A DNA stretch of 64,000 nt from Lotus japonicus (taxonomy: Eukaryota; Streptophyta; Magnoliopsida; Fabales; Fabaceae): positions 32,481,021 to 32,545,020 of the forward strand of contig NC_080044.1 of NCBI RefSeq assembly GCF_012489685.1, written 5' to 3'. A program made the translations under genes and the position numbers. Of the stretch, positions 1 through 10,406 are shown one piece after another (positions within the stretch are counted from its first letter, which is position 1; the number at the start of each line of letters is the position of its first letter). The notes beneath the pieces are model-generated. The model did not search any database, was not told the origin of the DNA, and saw nothing but the letters and a program-made list of their open reading frames with translations.

Positions 1-575
1 AGTTTACCAAATGAAATAAATTTATGAAGGAGAAAGTTCAGGAAAAGTCAAAGGATTGCATCATGATCGATAAAAGTTATAGCACGATCGTTACACGCTT
101 AAACCTAGGTCAGAAACCCTAGTATATAGCTAGTTTTCACTTATAGGCACGATGGAAGTTAATTCCAAAAATCTTCAGAGAAATGTTAGAACTTCTCTTT
201 TTCCATATATCACAATCGTTTCGAGGCGAAACTCTAGGATCTACGAACGTCCGATTCCAATCATCGGAAGTTTGCCGAAACCGAAACCCTGGTATTTCAA
301 AACCCTAGAATTTCCCAACAATGAAGACTTTTTCTATTTGGAACATCAAATGAAGATTCCACACGTGTACACCCATTTCTCTTGATGATTTCAATCTTTC
401 TTCAGAATGAAGTTTTCTATTCCGACATCCGATGCAAAAAGCATCTTATCGGGTAAAATAGTTTTATACCGATTATGCATTAGTCGCCAAAAATACAAGG
501 AGACCTCATTTTAGTTTTGGAATTCTTTCGCCAAAACCTATCTTAGAATTCACGGAGAATGACGCCGGAAAAATC

Positions 576-1722
576 TGAAGGTGTGAAAAACGACTAGAAG
601 GGGGGGTTGAATAGCGTTTTCAATATAAAAACTTTCCCCTTAAGATTTAAAGTAAATCTTTTCGGTTTCTCTACGATAGATGGTGCAGCGGATAAAGATA
701 GAGAGAAGAGAGAAGCACACAAGTATTTTATCCTGGTTCACTTGATAAATCCCTCAAGCTAATCCAGTCCACCCGTTAAGGTGATTTCTTCCTTCTTAGA
801 ATGAAGGCAATCCACTAATCAGATAATTGTTACAACTGCACTTGAAACCTACAAGTGACTAACAATACACTGACTTAGCTCACACTAAGATTCACTCTCT
901 TAGTCTTCTCTAGGATCCAATCAACCTTGATCTCCTAAAGGAATCACCACTAAGATTCACTCTCTTAGTCTTCTTAAGGATACTGACCTACCCGGTCCCT
1001 TAAGGAAAATCAAACAACTGTTTGAGGTTGGTGTTTACAAAGGTTTGCTTCTAAATAAGCTGAGTGTAAACTAAATAAGAACAGATGAAGAAAGTAGAGG
1101 CTTGAATCTTTTCTTGTATTGCAGCTCTTGGTTTTTCTCTCTTAGTCTTTCTTCTTTTCTTCAGCCTTTTATAGTCCAAGGTGCAAAGGATATTTCTGTT
1201 GAGAGAATATGACCGTTGGAGGGCATTTCTGGAACTTCCAGAACCTGCTGTGGCTTAACCTTGGTAGGTAGGCTTTTCAGAATAGTACACTGCTCTTGTA
1301 CTTCTTGATAGAGACATTTGCCTTTAACCAATGACTTCTGATCAGAGTTATGCTTCGTGTTAGAACTTGTGAAGCTTGGTGATCAGAGTCAGAGGGATGC
1401 TTGGATCCTCTGACCTTCGTAACTTCTGCTTCTGGACCTTCAGAGCTTCTGAACCTTCAGAGCCTCTGGTCCCTCAGAGCTTCTGGTCTTCAGATCTTCT
1501 GATCCTCAGATCTTCTGATCCTCTGATCCTCTGATCCTCTGATCCTCAGATCCTCTGATCCTCAGAACTTCTGACGAATATATCTTCTGGTGCTAGAATC
1601 AGAACCTGTTTGTCAAAACACTCAAGAAAAACATTAGAGTATCATAGTTGTTCATCCACAAATAAATACTTGTTATCATCAAAACATAGAGTTGTACCAC
1701 ATGACCAAATCTTGATCTTACA
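576..1722 (-). repeat. 3' LTR of the deleted Sirevirus
   Basis: This 1,147-bp LTR starts at 576 with TGAAGGTGTG (the complement of the LTR end) and stops at 1722 next to a polypurine tract. It is 24 bp longer than its partner at 4149-5271 because of extra TCTGATCC/TCAGATC units between about 1490 and 1570. Short TCTGA/TCAGA words are very dense from about 1370 to 1580. Substitutions relative to the partner are visible near 609, 918, 1257 and 1627. Confidence 0.93.
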
Positions 1723-2382
1723 ATCTCCCCCTTTTTGATGATGACAAAACCATGTATTTTGATGAACAACTCTAAACAAATAAACTGAATACACTCAGAG
1801 TATAAGGTATCAGAGTTAAAACTTATCCTGATGTGTATAGTTTATCTTGCTCCTTCTGAATCCAAGACTCGTGCTTGATTCTGAGCTAAGCTCCCCCTGA
1901 ATCTAGTACTTAATATCAACGTTAGTAATATCTAGATTCTGAGCTAAATAATATAGGAGTTGTCAAGATACTATAAGTTCTCCCCCTTTTTGTCATAAGC
2001 AAAAAGAATGAAGGTGGGAAAAAATAGTAAGAGCATAAGACGAAATACTCCCCCTCAGAAGGAATACCAAGGGATACTTGGCTGCTGATTAGTGTATCTT
2101 CTGATGAGAGCAGAAGTGTGGTTCTGGTGACATCTCCATTCTGGAAAAAATTCCATCTTCAGATGCTTCAGAATGAGAAGCTATGAACCTACTCTTCTTC
2201 TGATGACGCAAGTCAGAAGTTGTAGTAGCATCTTCTGATGTTGTTGCTTCTGGTTTGACAAGTTCTGAGTCTTTGTTTCTATCTGAAACAGTCATGCTCA
2301 TCTCTACAAGCTTTTTCAGCTAGCTTTGACTTGACCAAATCTTACTCTACTGATGCCTCCAAGATTAACTTCACCTTCAGGT
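1723..2382 (-). other. Sirevirus 3' untranslated region with repeated polypurine tracts
   Basis: Read on the minus strand, this segment after the gag stop carries four GGGGGAG-type purine tracts. On the plus strand these are the CTCCCCC runs near 1724, 1891, 1981 and 2049. The one adjacent to the LTR (about 1723-1740) is the expected plus-strand primer site. The tract near 1981-2006 lies in a segment also found in the complete element near 56135-56165. A 70-codon open stretch at 2089-2301 is Ser/Glu-rich. It has no recognisable domain and is probably a remnant. Confidence 0.7.
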
Positions 2383-4074
2383 TCAAGTTTTGGATCTTGG
2401 GACATATGCCTTTCTCCCATCATGTGTTGCCTGCATCCACTGTCCAGGTTCCATGGTTGGAGTTTCGATGGACCTATTGAAGATATCTGCAACATATATA
2501 ATCTTATCCCTAGGTACCCACTTTCTGGGTCCTTTCTTGTTAGTTAGCCCAGAAGTTCTGACAACTTTGGGTCTTTCAACAGGATAATGTAAAGGAATTT
2601 GAGCATGATATTTTGACATTGAGAAAGTTCCTTTCTTAAGAGATGATGGAGCAACTTCAGAAGGTTTAGAATGACCAATGTCATATATTCCATTTCTGCT
2701 TACGCCATAGATCATTGAAGCCATTAAGCTTCTGTCTACGCTTTTAGCTAGGAATCTTTGAAAAGACTTTTCATACTTAGACTCATTTCTACAATCAGAG
2801 GCATCACAAGCAACAATTTCTTCTAACTTAGCAATCTGGTTCTTAAGCACAGAGTTAGAATTGATCAAAGCATGATTATCATTTTTCAAATCAGAAATAA
2901 TTTTCTCATGTTCAACAGAAGTTTCAGAGGCAGCAGAGAAATTATTTTTCAACCTTTTATGCTTAGTCAAGAGAGAGTGATATTTATCCATAATTTCAGA
3001 CAAAGCATCTTTAAGTTCAGAAGTTGAGAAAGAATCAAATACCTCATTTTCATCGTCAGAGTCTGGATCTCCTTCTGATTCTGAGTCAGAGTCAACAGCT
3101 TCCTTTGACTCTGCTCCTCTGTCTTTGACAATAGCCATGAGTCCTTGGACTTCACCATCAGAGTCAACATCCTCTGACTCTGATTCATCAAATGTCACCA
3201 TCAGACTCTTCTTCGTCTTGAAATGCTTCTTTGACTTTTTGTCCTTTGATGAGCCTTTGAACTTGCTCTGCCTGTGCTTCCAGATGCAGTTGAGCTTTCT
3301 GGATATAAGAGTCAGCTTATCTTCATCAGAATCTTCAGAGGCTTCTTCGGATTCTTCTGCTTCTGCTTGGAGAGCCTTAGCCTTTTCAGATTTGGATTTC
3401 AAGGCTATAGACTTCTTCTTCTGATCCTGATGTTCAGCACGCTTTAGTTCATGACACTTCAGTATGCTTATGAGTTCTTCCAAACTCATCTGCTCAACAT
3501 CTCTAGTTAGCTCCAAGGAAGTTATCAAAGGCATCCAGCTTTCAGGAAGACCTCTAAGGATCCTCATGACATGATCCACAGTGGTGTAGCTATTGCTGAG
3601 GGGTCTTATTCCAGCAATAATCAACTGGAATCTGGAAAACATATCCTCAATGGATTCGTCAGGTTCCATTTGGAAGGATTCATATTTCTGGATCAAAGAC
3701 AGTGCCTTTGATTCTTTCACTTTCTTGTTTCCTTCATGAGACATCTTCAAGGATTCAAAGATGCCCTTGGCGGAATCACGATCAGTAATTTTCTCATATT
3801 CTTCATATGAAATGGCACTTTGCAGAATAGCTCTTGATTGGTGATGATCTCTGAATTCCTTCTTTTGATCTTTACTCATCTTCTTCCTTGGGATCTTTAC
3901 ACCATGTACATCAACAGGAGGGGTGTAGCCATCAACAACAAAATCCCAAAGATCAGGATCAAAGCCAAGAAAGAAGCTTTTGATTCTGTCTTTCCAGAAA
4001 TCAAATCTCTGACCATCAAAGATAGGTGGTCTTGCACTGTATTGATATTTGCTTGTAGTAGTGGTGGAATCCAT
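2383..4074 (-). CDS. Sirevirus Gag-like protein lacking the zinc knuckle
   Basis: A 563-codon ORF aligns along its whole length with the Gag of the element at 45750-57862. It begins with the Copia Gag region (a PPIFDGQRFDFWKDR-type start, then a helical UBN2-like domain to about residue 220). An acidic Ser/Asp/Glu-rich stretch and a helical region with SLMASMIYGVSRNG follow. About 38 residues that contain the CCHC zinc knuckle in the other copy are missing in frame, with short AAG-type homology at the junction. Roughly 20-30 further residues are missing near the C-terminus. The ORF ends at the same place as in the complete copy, where the pol frame with its DSG protease motif overlaps. It should form capsid-like particles. 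RNA binding through a knuckle is lost. Confidence 0.85.
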   Translation of the reverse strand: MDSTTTTSKYQYSARPPIFDGQRFDFWKDRIKSFFLGFDPDLWDFVVDGYTPPVDVHGVKIPRKKMSKDQKKEFRDHHQSRAILQSAISYEEYEKITDRDSAKGIFESLKMSHEGNKKVKESKALSLIQKYESFQMEPDESIEDMFSRFQLIIAGIRPLSNSYTTVDHVMRILRGLPESWMPLITSLELTRDVEQMSLEELISILKCHELKRAEHQDQKKKSIALKSKSEKAKALQAEAEESEEASEDSDEDKLTLISRKLNCIWKHRQSKFKGSSKDKKSKKHFKTKKSLMVTFDESESEDVDSDGEVQGLMAIVKDRGAESKEAVDSDSESEGDPDSDDENEVFDSFSTSELKDALSEIMDKYHSLLTKHKRLKNNFSAASETSVEHEKIISDLKNDNHALINSNSVLKNQIAKLEEIVACDASDCRNESKYEKSFQRFLAKSVDRSLMASMIYGVSRNGIYDIGHSKPSEVAPSSLKKGTFSMSKYHAQIPLHYPVERPKVVRTSGLTNKKGPRKWVPRDKIIYVADIFNRSIETPTMEPGQWMQATHDGRKAYVPRSKT

Positions 4075-4134
4075 GAGTTTTTCACACTGGCCCGGATCTA
4101 CTGAACACTGTTAAGTGTGGTAATCAGAACTTGC

Positions 4135-4146
4135 GCTCTGATACCA
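4135..4146 (-). other. Primer-binding site of the deleted Sirevirus
   Basis: The minus strand reads TGGTATCAGAGC two bases inside the 5' LTR. This is the usual plant Copia/Gypsy site, complementary to the 3' end of initiator methionine tRNA. The same site sits at 46971-46982 in the complete element. Confidence 0.9.
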
Positions 4147-4148
4147 AT

Positions 4149-5271
4149 TGAAGGTGTGAAAAACGACTAGAAGGGGGGGTTAAATAGCGTTTTCAATATA
4201 AAAACTTTCCCCTTAAGATTTAAAGTAAATCTTTTCGGTTTCTCTACGATAGATGGTGCAGCGGATAAAGATAGAGAGAAGAGAGAAGCACACAAGTATT
4301 TTATCCTGGTTCACTTGATAAATCCCTCAAGCTAATCCAGTCCACCCGTTAAGGTGATTTCTTCCTTCTTAGAATGAAGGCAATCCACTAATCAGATAAT
4401 TGTTACAACTGCACTTGAAACCTACAAGTGACTAACAATACACTGACTTAGCTCACACTAAGATTCACTCTCTTAGTCTTCTCTAGGATCCGATCAACCT
4501 TGATCTCCTAAAGGAATCACCACTAAGATTCACTCTCTTAGTCTTCTTAAGGATACTGACCTACCCGGTCCCTTAAGGAAAATCAAACAACTGTTTGAGG
4601 TTGGTGTTTACAAAGGTTTGCTTCTAAATAAGCTGAGTGTAAACTAAATAAGAACAGATGAAGAAAGTAGAGGCTTGAATCTTTTCTTGTATTGCAGCTC
4701 TTGGTTTTTCTCTCTTAGTCTTTCTTCTTTTCTTCAGCCTTTTATAGTCCAAGGTGCAAAGGATATTTCTGTTGAGAGAATATGACCGTTGGAGGGCATT
4801 TCTGGAACTTCCAGAACCTGCTGTGGCTGAACCTTGGTAGGTAGGCTTTTCAGAATAGTACACTGCTCTTGTACTTCTTGATAGAGACATTTGCCTTTAA
4901 CCAATGACTTCTGATCAGAGTTATGCTTCGTGTTAGAACTTGTGAAGCTTGGTGATCAGAGTCAGAGGGATGCTTGGATCCTCTGACCTTCGTAACTTCT
5001 GCTTCTGGACCTTCAGAGCTTCTGAACCTTCAGAGCCTCTGGTCCCTCAGAGCTTCTGGTCTTCAGATCTTCTGATCCTCTGATCCTCTGATCCTCAGAT
5101 CCTCTGATCCTCAGAACTTCTGACGAATATATCTTCTGGTGCTAGAATCAGAACCTGTTTGTCAAAACACTCAAGACAAACATTAGAGTATCATAGTTGT
5201 TCATCCACAAATAAATACTTGTTATCATCAAAACATAGAGTTGTACCACATGACCAAATCTTGATCTTACA
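4149..5271 (-). repeat. 5' LTR of the deleted Sirevirus
   Basis: This is a 1,123-bp LTR. A TATAAAA box on the minus strand lies at 4740-4746, so transcription would start to its left and run through gag. It is nearly identical to the 3' LTR at 576-1722. The minus-strand start TGTAAGATCAAG is shared with the complete Sirevirus at 45750, but the LTR bodies differ clearly, so the two elements belong to different subfamilies. Confidence 0.93.
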
Positions 5272-5317
5272 AAATCAGATTCGCGAAACTTTCATTTTAC
5301 CGCGTTTTGCCAACCTC

Positions 5318-5325
5318 TATATATA
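5318..5325 (+). promoter_or_regulatory. TATA box of LTR copy A1
   Basis: A TATATATAG run follows a GC-containing stretch. It recurs at the equivalent place in copy A2 (29149-29157). Its orientation matches the TGTGAGACCC-to-GGTGTTACA direction of the LTR. Confidence 0.5.
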
Positions 5326-7002
5326 GCCAAGAAATGAGAAAAAAATCACAAAACTCACCCAAAAACCCATTCAAGGCCGCGAGTTTGCATAGGAGGGGAG
5401 GAGGAGAGATTTTCTTCATTTCTTGCTTGATCGTCGATCAATCAGTTGCTACTTCAAGGTTTCGAGGTATAGTCGCTAATCCTTACCTCTTATCGCTTTT
5501 TCCATAGCTTTTCTGTAGACTTTTCTGAGCTGATAGTTTTGAGGTTTTTGCAAAACTATCCTGAATATTTCATTTCTGATTCTAAACCTCTTCCTTATGT
5601 GCCCAAGATCACTTCTGCCGGATTAGATTTTCCGTTATGCCGCCGGATTTCCGCCGGAATCGATTTATGCCTTAAATACCCATTTTTGGAGTAAAGCTTC
5701 AACCTTTAGGCTGAAAACTATCGCCTTAGCTTAGTGCTAGTAGGATTAGTTGTCATAAACGTCGTTAGTAACGTCCCTGTCAAATTTACTTTTTGGGATT
5801 TCAGTTTTGAAATTTCTAAGTTAAAAATCATGACCAAAATACCCCTGCGACAGTTTTTGATCCGATAATTTTTCCGAGTTTAGAATACCCTTAGTTACGG
5901 CTAATGATAGCATAGGAACCAAGTTTGATCGAAGAAAAATCGAACCCCACAATTGTGAAAAGTGGCCGAGCCCTATAGAGGAGGAGGAGGAAAATTCCTT
6001 TTTCGAAAACTTGTCCTTTCGCGCTAGATTATCGTACCTCGGAGTATGTACTACTTCGGGTAACCTTAGTAAGTATTGGTAGCTTAGTTTCCGATAGATT
6101 TTGATAGAATTCTGTGGTTTTACTTTAAAGGTGCTTTTGAGGAATTTCCTGAAGATCAAGGAGCTCATTGTGAAGGAACGTTTGAGGAGAACGCTGGAAT
6201 AACTATAGGTAAGGGCAACTTACCTCGCTAATTAATGCTTTAGGTGTCGATGAATTCGACTTGATTTATTGTTTATGCACTTGTTTGTGTTTGACTGGTA
6301 AAATGTTTTCTGAGGCTTCGGCTGACAATGTAGATGATTCATCTACTGAATGCTTTTGAGATTGAATTTCATGCTAAGTGCTAAGTGGGTAATTTAGGAT
6401 GTGTGGTGCATGCTTTATATGCTAAGTGCTACGTGGTTATTGCATAATATGTGGATATATGCCATGCTGAGTTAATTATGCTTTTGCAATAAATTCTGAG
6501 ATTCTGTGTAGTGAGAATAGCGGGCAGGTCATGCCGATTTTATTTTGAGAGTTTTGAGAAAGTTTGATAGGACGAATGAGATTCGGGCCTTGTTATGGTG
6601 TTTTATGGATCGAGACATTCTCTGGAGTCATTTGGGGATTTGGAGATCCCGAGAACTTATAAGAATTGCGATAAGGCTAAAAGGATATTATTTTGTGAAG
6701 AAAACTCATAAGACCTTAAACAACCTCTAAATCTTTAAGTAATGATAATAATCTCGAAGGAAGCTTAGGAGTCGAATCTTAGTTTTGGAAAACAAGTAGT
6801 GTCGTCGGATCCAAGTGTTGAGATATTGAGAGGTTTTGAGTATGTTGATACTCTTGTGCTCTGGGAGCAGTTGTGTTGTTGGGCTATCTGAGAGATAAGC
6901 CGGGAAACGGGTAGTTTCCGAGCATGTTGATGCTCTTTGCTCGTTGAGCAGTGTTGACCATCGGATAGAGATGAGTCGGATGATTTGGAGATCATCATGA
7001 GA

Positions 7003-7263
7003 TACAGTTTATGCCTTCGGGTACAGTTTATGCCTTCGGGTACAGTTATGCCTTCGGGTACAGTTTATGCCTTCGGGTACAGTTATGCCTTCGGGTACAG
7101 TTTATGCCTTCGTGTACAGTTTATGCCTTCGGGTACAGTTATGCCTTCGGGTACAGTTTATGCCTTCGGGTACAGTTATGCCTTCAGGTACAGTTATGCC
7201 TTCTGGTACAGTTTATGCCTTCGGGTACAGTTTATACCTTCGGGTACAGTTTATACCTTCGGG
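7003..7263 (+). repeat. Minisatellite, 14 units of 18/19 bp
   Basis: Fourteen head-to-tail units of TACAGTTTATGCCTTCGGG span 261 bp. Nine are 19 bp long and five are 18 bp (one T fewer). Single-base variants occur in units 6, 10, 11, 13 and 14. The equivalent place in copies A2 and A5 has no array, so it expanded in this copy. Open frames across it only reflect the repeat and are not a gene. Confidence 0.95.
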
Positions 7264-7531
7264 TAATTCGGACATTGACGGGGGATATGATCGACCGTGA
7301 GGTTAGGATCGACCTGTTGATTGTCGGGCATGGCGGAGGGAAAAGTCGACCCGCAGGGTTAGGACTGATCCGGCTATGTCAAGGTTGTAAGTGACACTCG
7401 AGGGTTATGGTCGACACAATGCCAGTGTTAGGACCGACTCGATCGTGCCCAGCCTACTCTTTCTGGAATTGTCGAGATTTACGTTGCATTGACATATCAT
7501 GCACTCTAATTATATTCGTTGGGATTTGGAT

Positions 7532-7639
7532 GAGTTGATGTTGATAAACATCGTTATGTGTTTAGAGGAGTTGATGTTGATAAACATCGTTATGTGTTTT
7601 GATGAGTAGATGTTGATAAATATCGTTATGTGCTTTGAT
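7532..7639 (+). repeat. Three 36-bp tandem units
   Basis: Units start at 7532, 7568 and 7604. Each carries GATGTTGATAAACATCGTTA with one or two changes. The array lies inside LTR A1. Confidence 0.85.
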
Positions 7640-8323
7640 GATTGAATTGTACTAGAGATTTGATAACATGCTATGTTTAAACCTTAGGGTAGACAATGCA
7701 GAACTTACATGTATATATACAACATATATATATACCCCTTATACTTTACCTGTTGTCTTGTATTCTCAATACTATATTCCGTAAGTTGACCCTTGCGCGT
7801 GCTACCTGTGTTTGGGGGGCTATGTATGCCCTTTTTGTCAGATGTCGTCGATGGATTCTTTCGTGATTCTTCGTCGTTCGGGGAAAACCCGGAGCGAAAT
7901 GACTACTTCTGAGCCTTCGACGTGGACCCGGACTTCATGCATGACCAGATGAGAGTCGATGATGGAAGTATGGGGAATGGGTGTTTAGAGTCTACTAAGG
8001 CTGGGTGTTAGTGTCCTAGCTCTGACTTATTCTTATTTTTGGAGGGCTTGTGTTGCTGACACTTGACCTATCATTTTGGGGATTGTACATTTTGCCTACG
8101 GGCGTTACACTTTTCTACTTTCCGTCACTGGAGGTTACTCGTGACGAGGTCGCTACTTACAGCGGGGGATGTTATATGTATTGTGTATTAGTTCTGTTGC
8201 CTATCGCATTTGGGTTTTATTTATTTCAGTCTTAGTTATTATCGAAAAAAAAAATATTTACGTTTTTCCGCATTAAGTTTATTTTGGTTACTAAAGTGAC
8301 GCCACCGAAATCGGGGTGTTACA

Positions 8324-9071
8324 GAACCCAAAGCAAAAGGGGTTTAGCCAAACATGGCTATGAAATCCATACAAGAAGATAAAGATGAAACCTGAAACAT
8401 AGGGCTTAGAGAAAGCTCCTCAAGCTCCAGAACTCAAACCCTCTCTTCTAACTTATGAAAATATGATAAAATGACAAAAGGTTCCAAGAGAAATGACAAA
8501 AAGCCTATTTATAGGCAAACAAGTCGAGTCTGGGCGCTCAGGCGCCAATTAAGCACGCCTGAGCGCCAATTCCAAGCTGAAAACGTGCTCTCTGGAAGGC
8601 AATTGGCGCTCAGGCGCCAATTCCTTTCTAGCATCATGTAAACATCGATCCAATTGGCGCTCAGGCGCTCAACACGAGCGCCTGAGCGCTCTCTACATGC
8701 TAGAAAGCCTCTTGACCTTCTTCTTAACTCCCCTTTAAGCCTCCCTTCAATTTTCCAATCCTTTTGACCTTCTTTCTTCATCAGTTTTCAGACCTAGCTG
8801 CTTGGGAACAAAGTAAGGAAAATATCTAGGATTTCCAAGAGTTTATTAGCACAAAAGACCCTCAATTCAAGTAGAAAAGATATGCAAGTCCTAAACTTAA
8901 TTAAAATGCAAGAAAGGTCCCTATAAAACTATGAAATTACCAAAACAAAGTAAAAACACAAATAAAGATAAAAATGCATGAGAATGCATGAAACTCTACA
9001 TGAGACTCAACAAAAAGACACAAAACTAACTAATAAATGACCCTAAAAACACTACTAAAATAGGGTCATCA
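8324..9071 (-). mobile_element. Fragment of another LTR (TGATGACCC start on minus strand)
   Basis: On the minus strand the block starts at 9071 with TGATGACCCTATTTTAG, a typical LTR start. It runs to 8324, where A1 interrupts it. A TATA motif within the inverted repeat GCCTATTTATAGGC is at 8503-8516. Five near-palindromic GGCGCTCAGGCGCC-type words lie at 8531-8692. No coding capacity is visible. Its other part, and the duplication that would prove the LTR ends, should lie to the left of the window. Confidence 0.5.
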
Positions 9072-9770
9072 CTGACCAATCGGGTCGTACAAGTGTTATA
9101 TTGGCACATCGTGCTGCCCTTCTGAATATATAATATATATGTAGATGACGAGCTTGTGAACTAATGACATGACTTATAGTTTTACCATATATGAACATAT
9201 GCTGCTTTTAATTACTATTTACATGTTGTCTATTTCTATACTGAGTTATGTTGTAGTGTATTATACATTACCCTAGGAAGTTGATGTAACACCCTGATTT
9301 CGATGGCGTCACTTTAGTAACCAAAAATAAAATTAAGCGGAAAATTGTGGATATTTTTTTTTCGTTTTGTTTTAAAAATAAAAGACTTGTCGAAATAAAG
9401 ACTCAACCCAAAGATAAACGTAACTAATGTACAAATATATTTACAGCCCCCGTTGTAAGTAGCAAGTCATGTCACGAGTAACCTCCAATGACAGGAAAAG
9501 TGATAGAAAGTATCTGGAAGTAGTGCCCGCAGGAAAATATGTACAAACCAGAGTAAAGGTCAAGTATTTGAAATACAGTCCTCCAAACGAAAGTAAGTCA
9601 GCCCAAAACGGCCTAAACAAGACCACCTAGTCCGACCAACTCTCTGTGATCCCCATAGAGAGAACCACACAAAAAGCTAAAGGTCGGGGACCTACCCTGC
9701 CCCAAAATGAGAACATGATGACCAGAACTATGACGCTACTCCTACTCTAATCTCCCTAGAGAAGCGTATC

Positions 9771-10406
9771 TCAACACTCCTCATCCAACGCGCTGGCATG
9801 GTCGTCGTCTGAATCAGAATCCAGAACGACTAGCTCCATGTCTACATCAATCACCTCCCTCGCTACAGACCGGGTCTCAATCCTAGAGACTCCCGTCACC
9901 GCATCCACTATGCATACGAACACGTCCTCCTCCGTCAGGTGCACCAACGGTACAACATGATAACCACGGGAGGAAGTCGATGTCCTCAAGCAAAGGGTGG
10001 CAACAGCGACAAGCTCCTCTGCTGGCATCACGGGTCTGGAAGCCGATCCAGTATCATCACGGTCAGCAACGGTGGGGGAAATCGATCCCGAAGAAGCTCC
10101 TCCAACAGACTCCTCCTCCGAGGGGTCCTCGTCATCAGACGACGACGGTGGTGGTGGTACCCCTGCACCAAGTCCGCAGTGCACGCCGGGAGGTAAGTTA
10201 AAGCTGACATATTAATGCCTCAGTACTCCCTCCGTCAAGGGTCCCAGATTTTCGACACGGTCCTCCATTATTCTCCCCGAATAGATAGCTCGGTGGCTAG
10301 CGGGGTCAACCACCCATGAGCCGGGGATATCCTGATCAATGATCTCGAACCTAGTCCCCCCCCCCCCCGAGGGGTGGACCATCGTGAACCAATCCTCCAT
10401 GGACAT
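9771..10406 (-). pseudogene. LTR-embedded ORF in copy A6, one stop codon
   Basis: On the LTR sense strand, a frame opens at a conserved ATG (10404-10406; MSMEDWFTMVHPSGG). It continues through SWVVDPASHRAIYSGRIMED to a TAA stop at 10212-10214. The same frame then resumes with VSFNLPPGVHCG, a Pro run, DEDPSEEE, and ends near VVLDSDSDDDH. It is collinear with the ORFs in A5 (61567-62115) and A4 (61064-61429). I recognise no domain. It may be a former protein-coding part of the LTR or fortuitous openness in GC-rich DNA. Confidence 0.45.

Larger units (their letters stand above)
576..5271 (-). mobile_element. Internally deleted Sirevirus (Ty1/Copia) retrotransposon
   Basis: The element is 4,696 bp on the minus strand, with TG..CA ends and a perfect 5-bp target duplication AAATC at 571-575 and 5272-5276. 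Both LTRs are present (576-1722 and 4149-5271). The primer-binding site is next to the right LTR and a polypurine tract is next to the left LTR. Between them lie only a gag ORF and a 3' untranslated region. All of pol and the third ORF are missing compared with the complete element at 45750-57862. The LTRs differ at four positions I could find plus one 24-bp repeat-number change, so the insertion is fairly young. It is non-autonomous and would need enzymes from a related copy. Confidence 0.92.
1..8323 (+). mobile_element. Family-A long LTR, copy A1 (probably a solo LTR), split by a deleted Sirevirus
   Basis: The window starts inside this LTR. Its first bases match the segment that follows the TGTGAGACCC start of copy A6, so only about 60-70 bp should be missing. 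The right end GGGGTGTTACA is at 8323. Without the Sirevirus at 576-5271 the LTR is about 3.7 kb. The sequence resumes across the insertion exactly as in copy A2 near 29090. A TATA box lies at 5318-5325, and minisatellites lie at 7003-7263 and 7532-7639. No primer-binding site follows 8323, so it looks like a single LTR. The TG/CA-type ends, and the 5-bp duplications around sister copies A3 and A6, support an LTR. Assignment to Ty3/Gypsy rests on the TGTAACACCC-type end and the length, and is inference. The 5' duplication lies outside the window. Confidence 0.75.

Noticed and set aside
7011..7394. 127-codon ORF with YAFGYS/PSGTV repeats
   Set aside because: It is the translation of the 18/19-bp minisatellite. 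It is open in several frames, absent from sister LTRs, and has no start context or domain.
9939..10215. Plus-strand ORFs in the GGTGGT/CGACGA region of A6
   Set aside because: They are shadows of the LTR-sense frame in GC-rich DNA, and the collinear conserved frame is on the minus strand.
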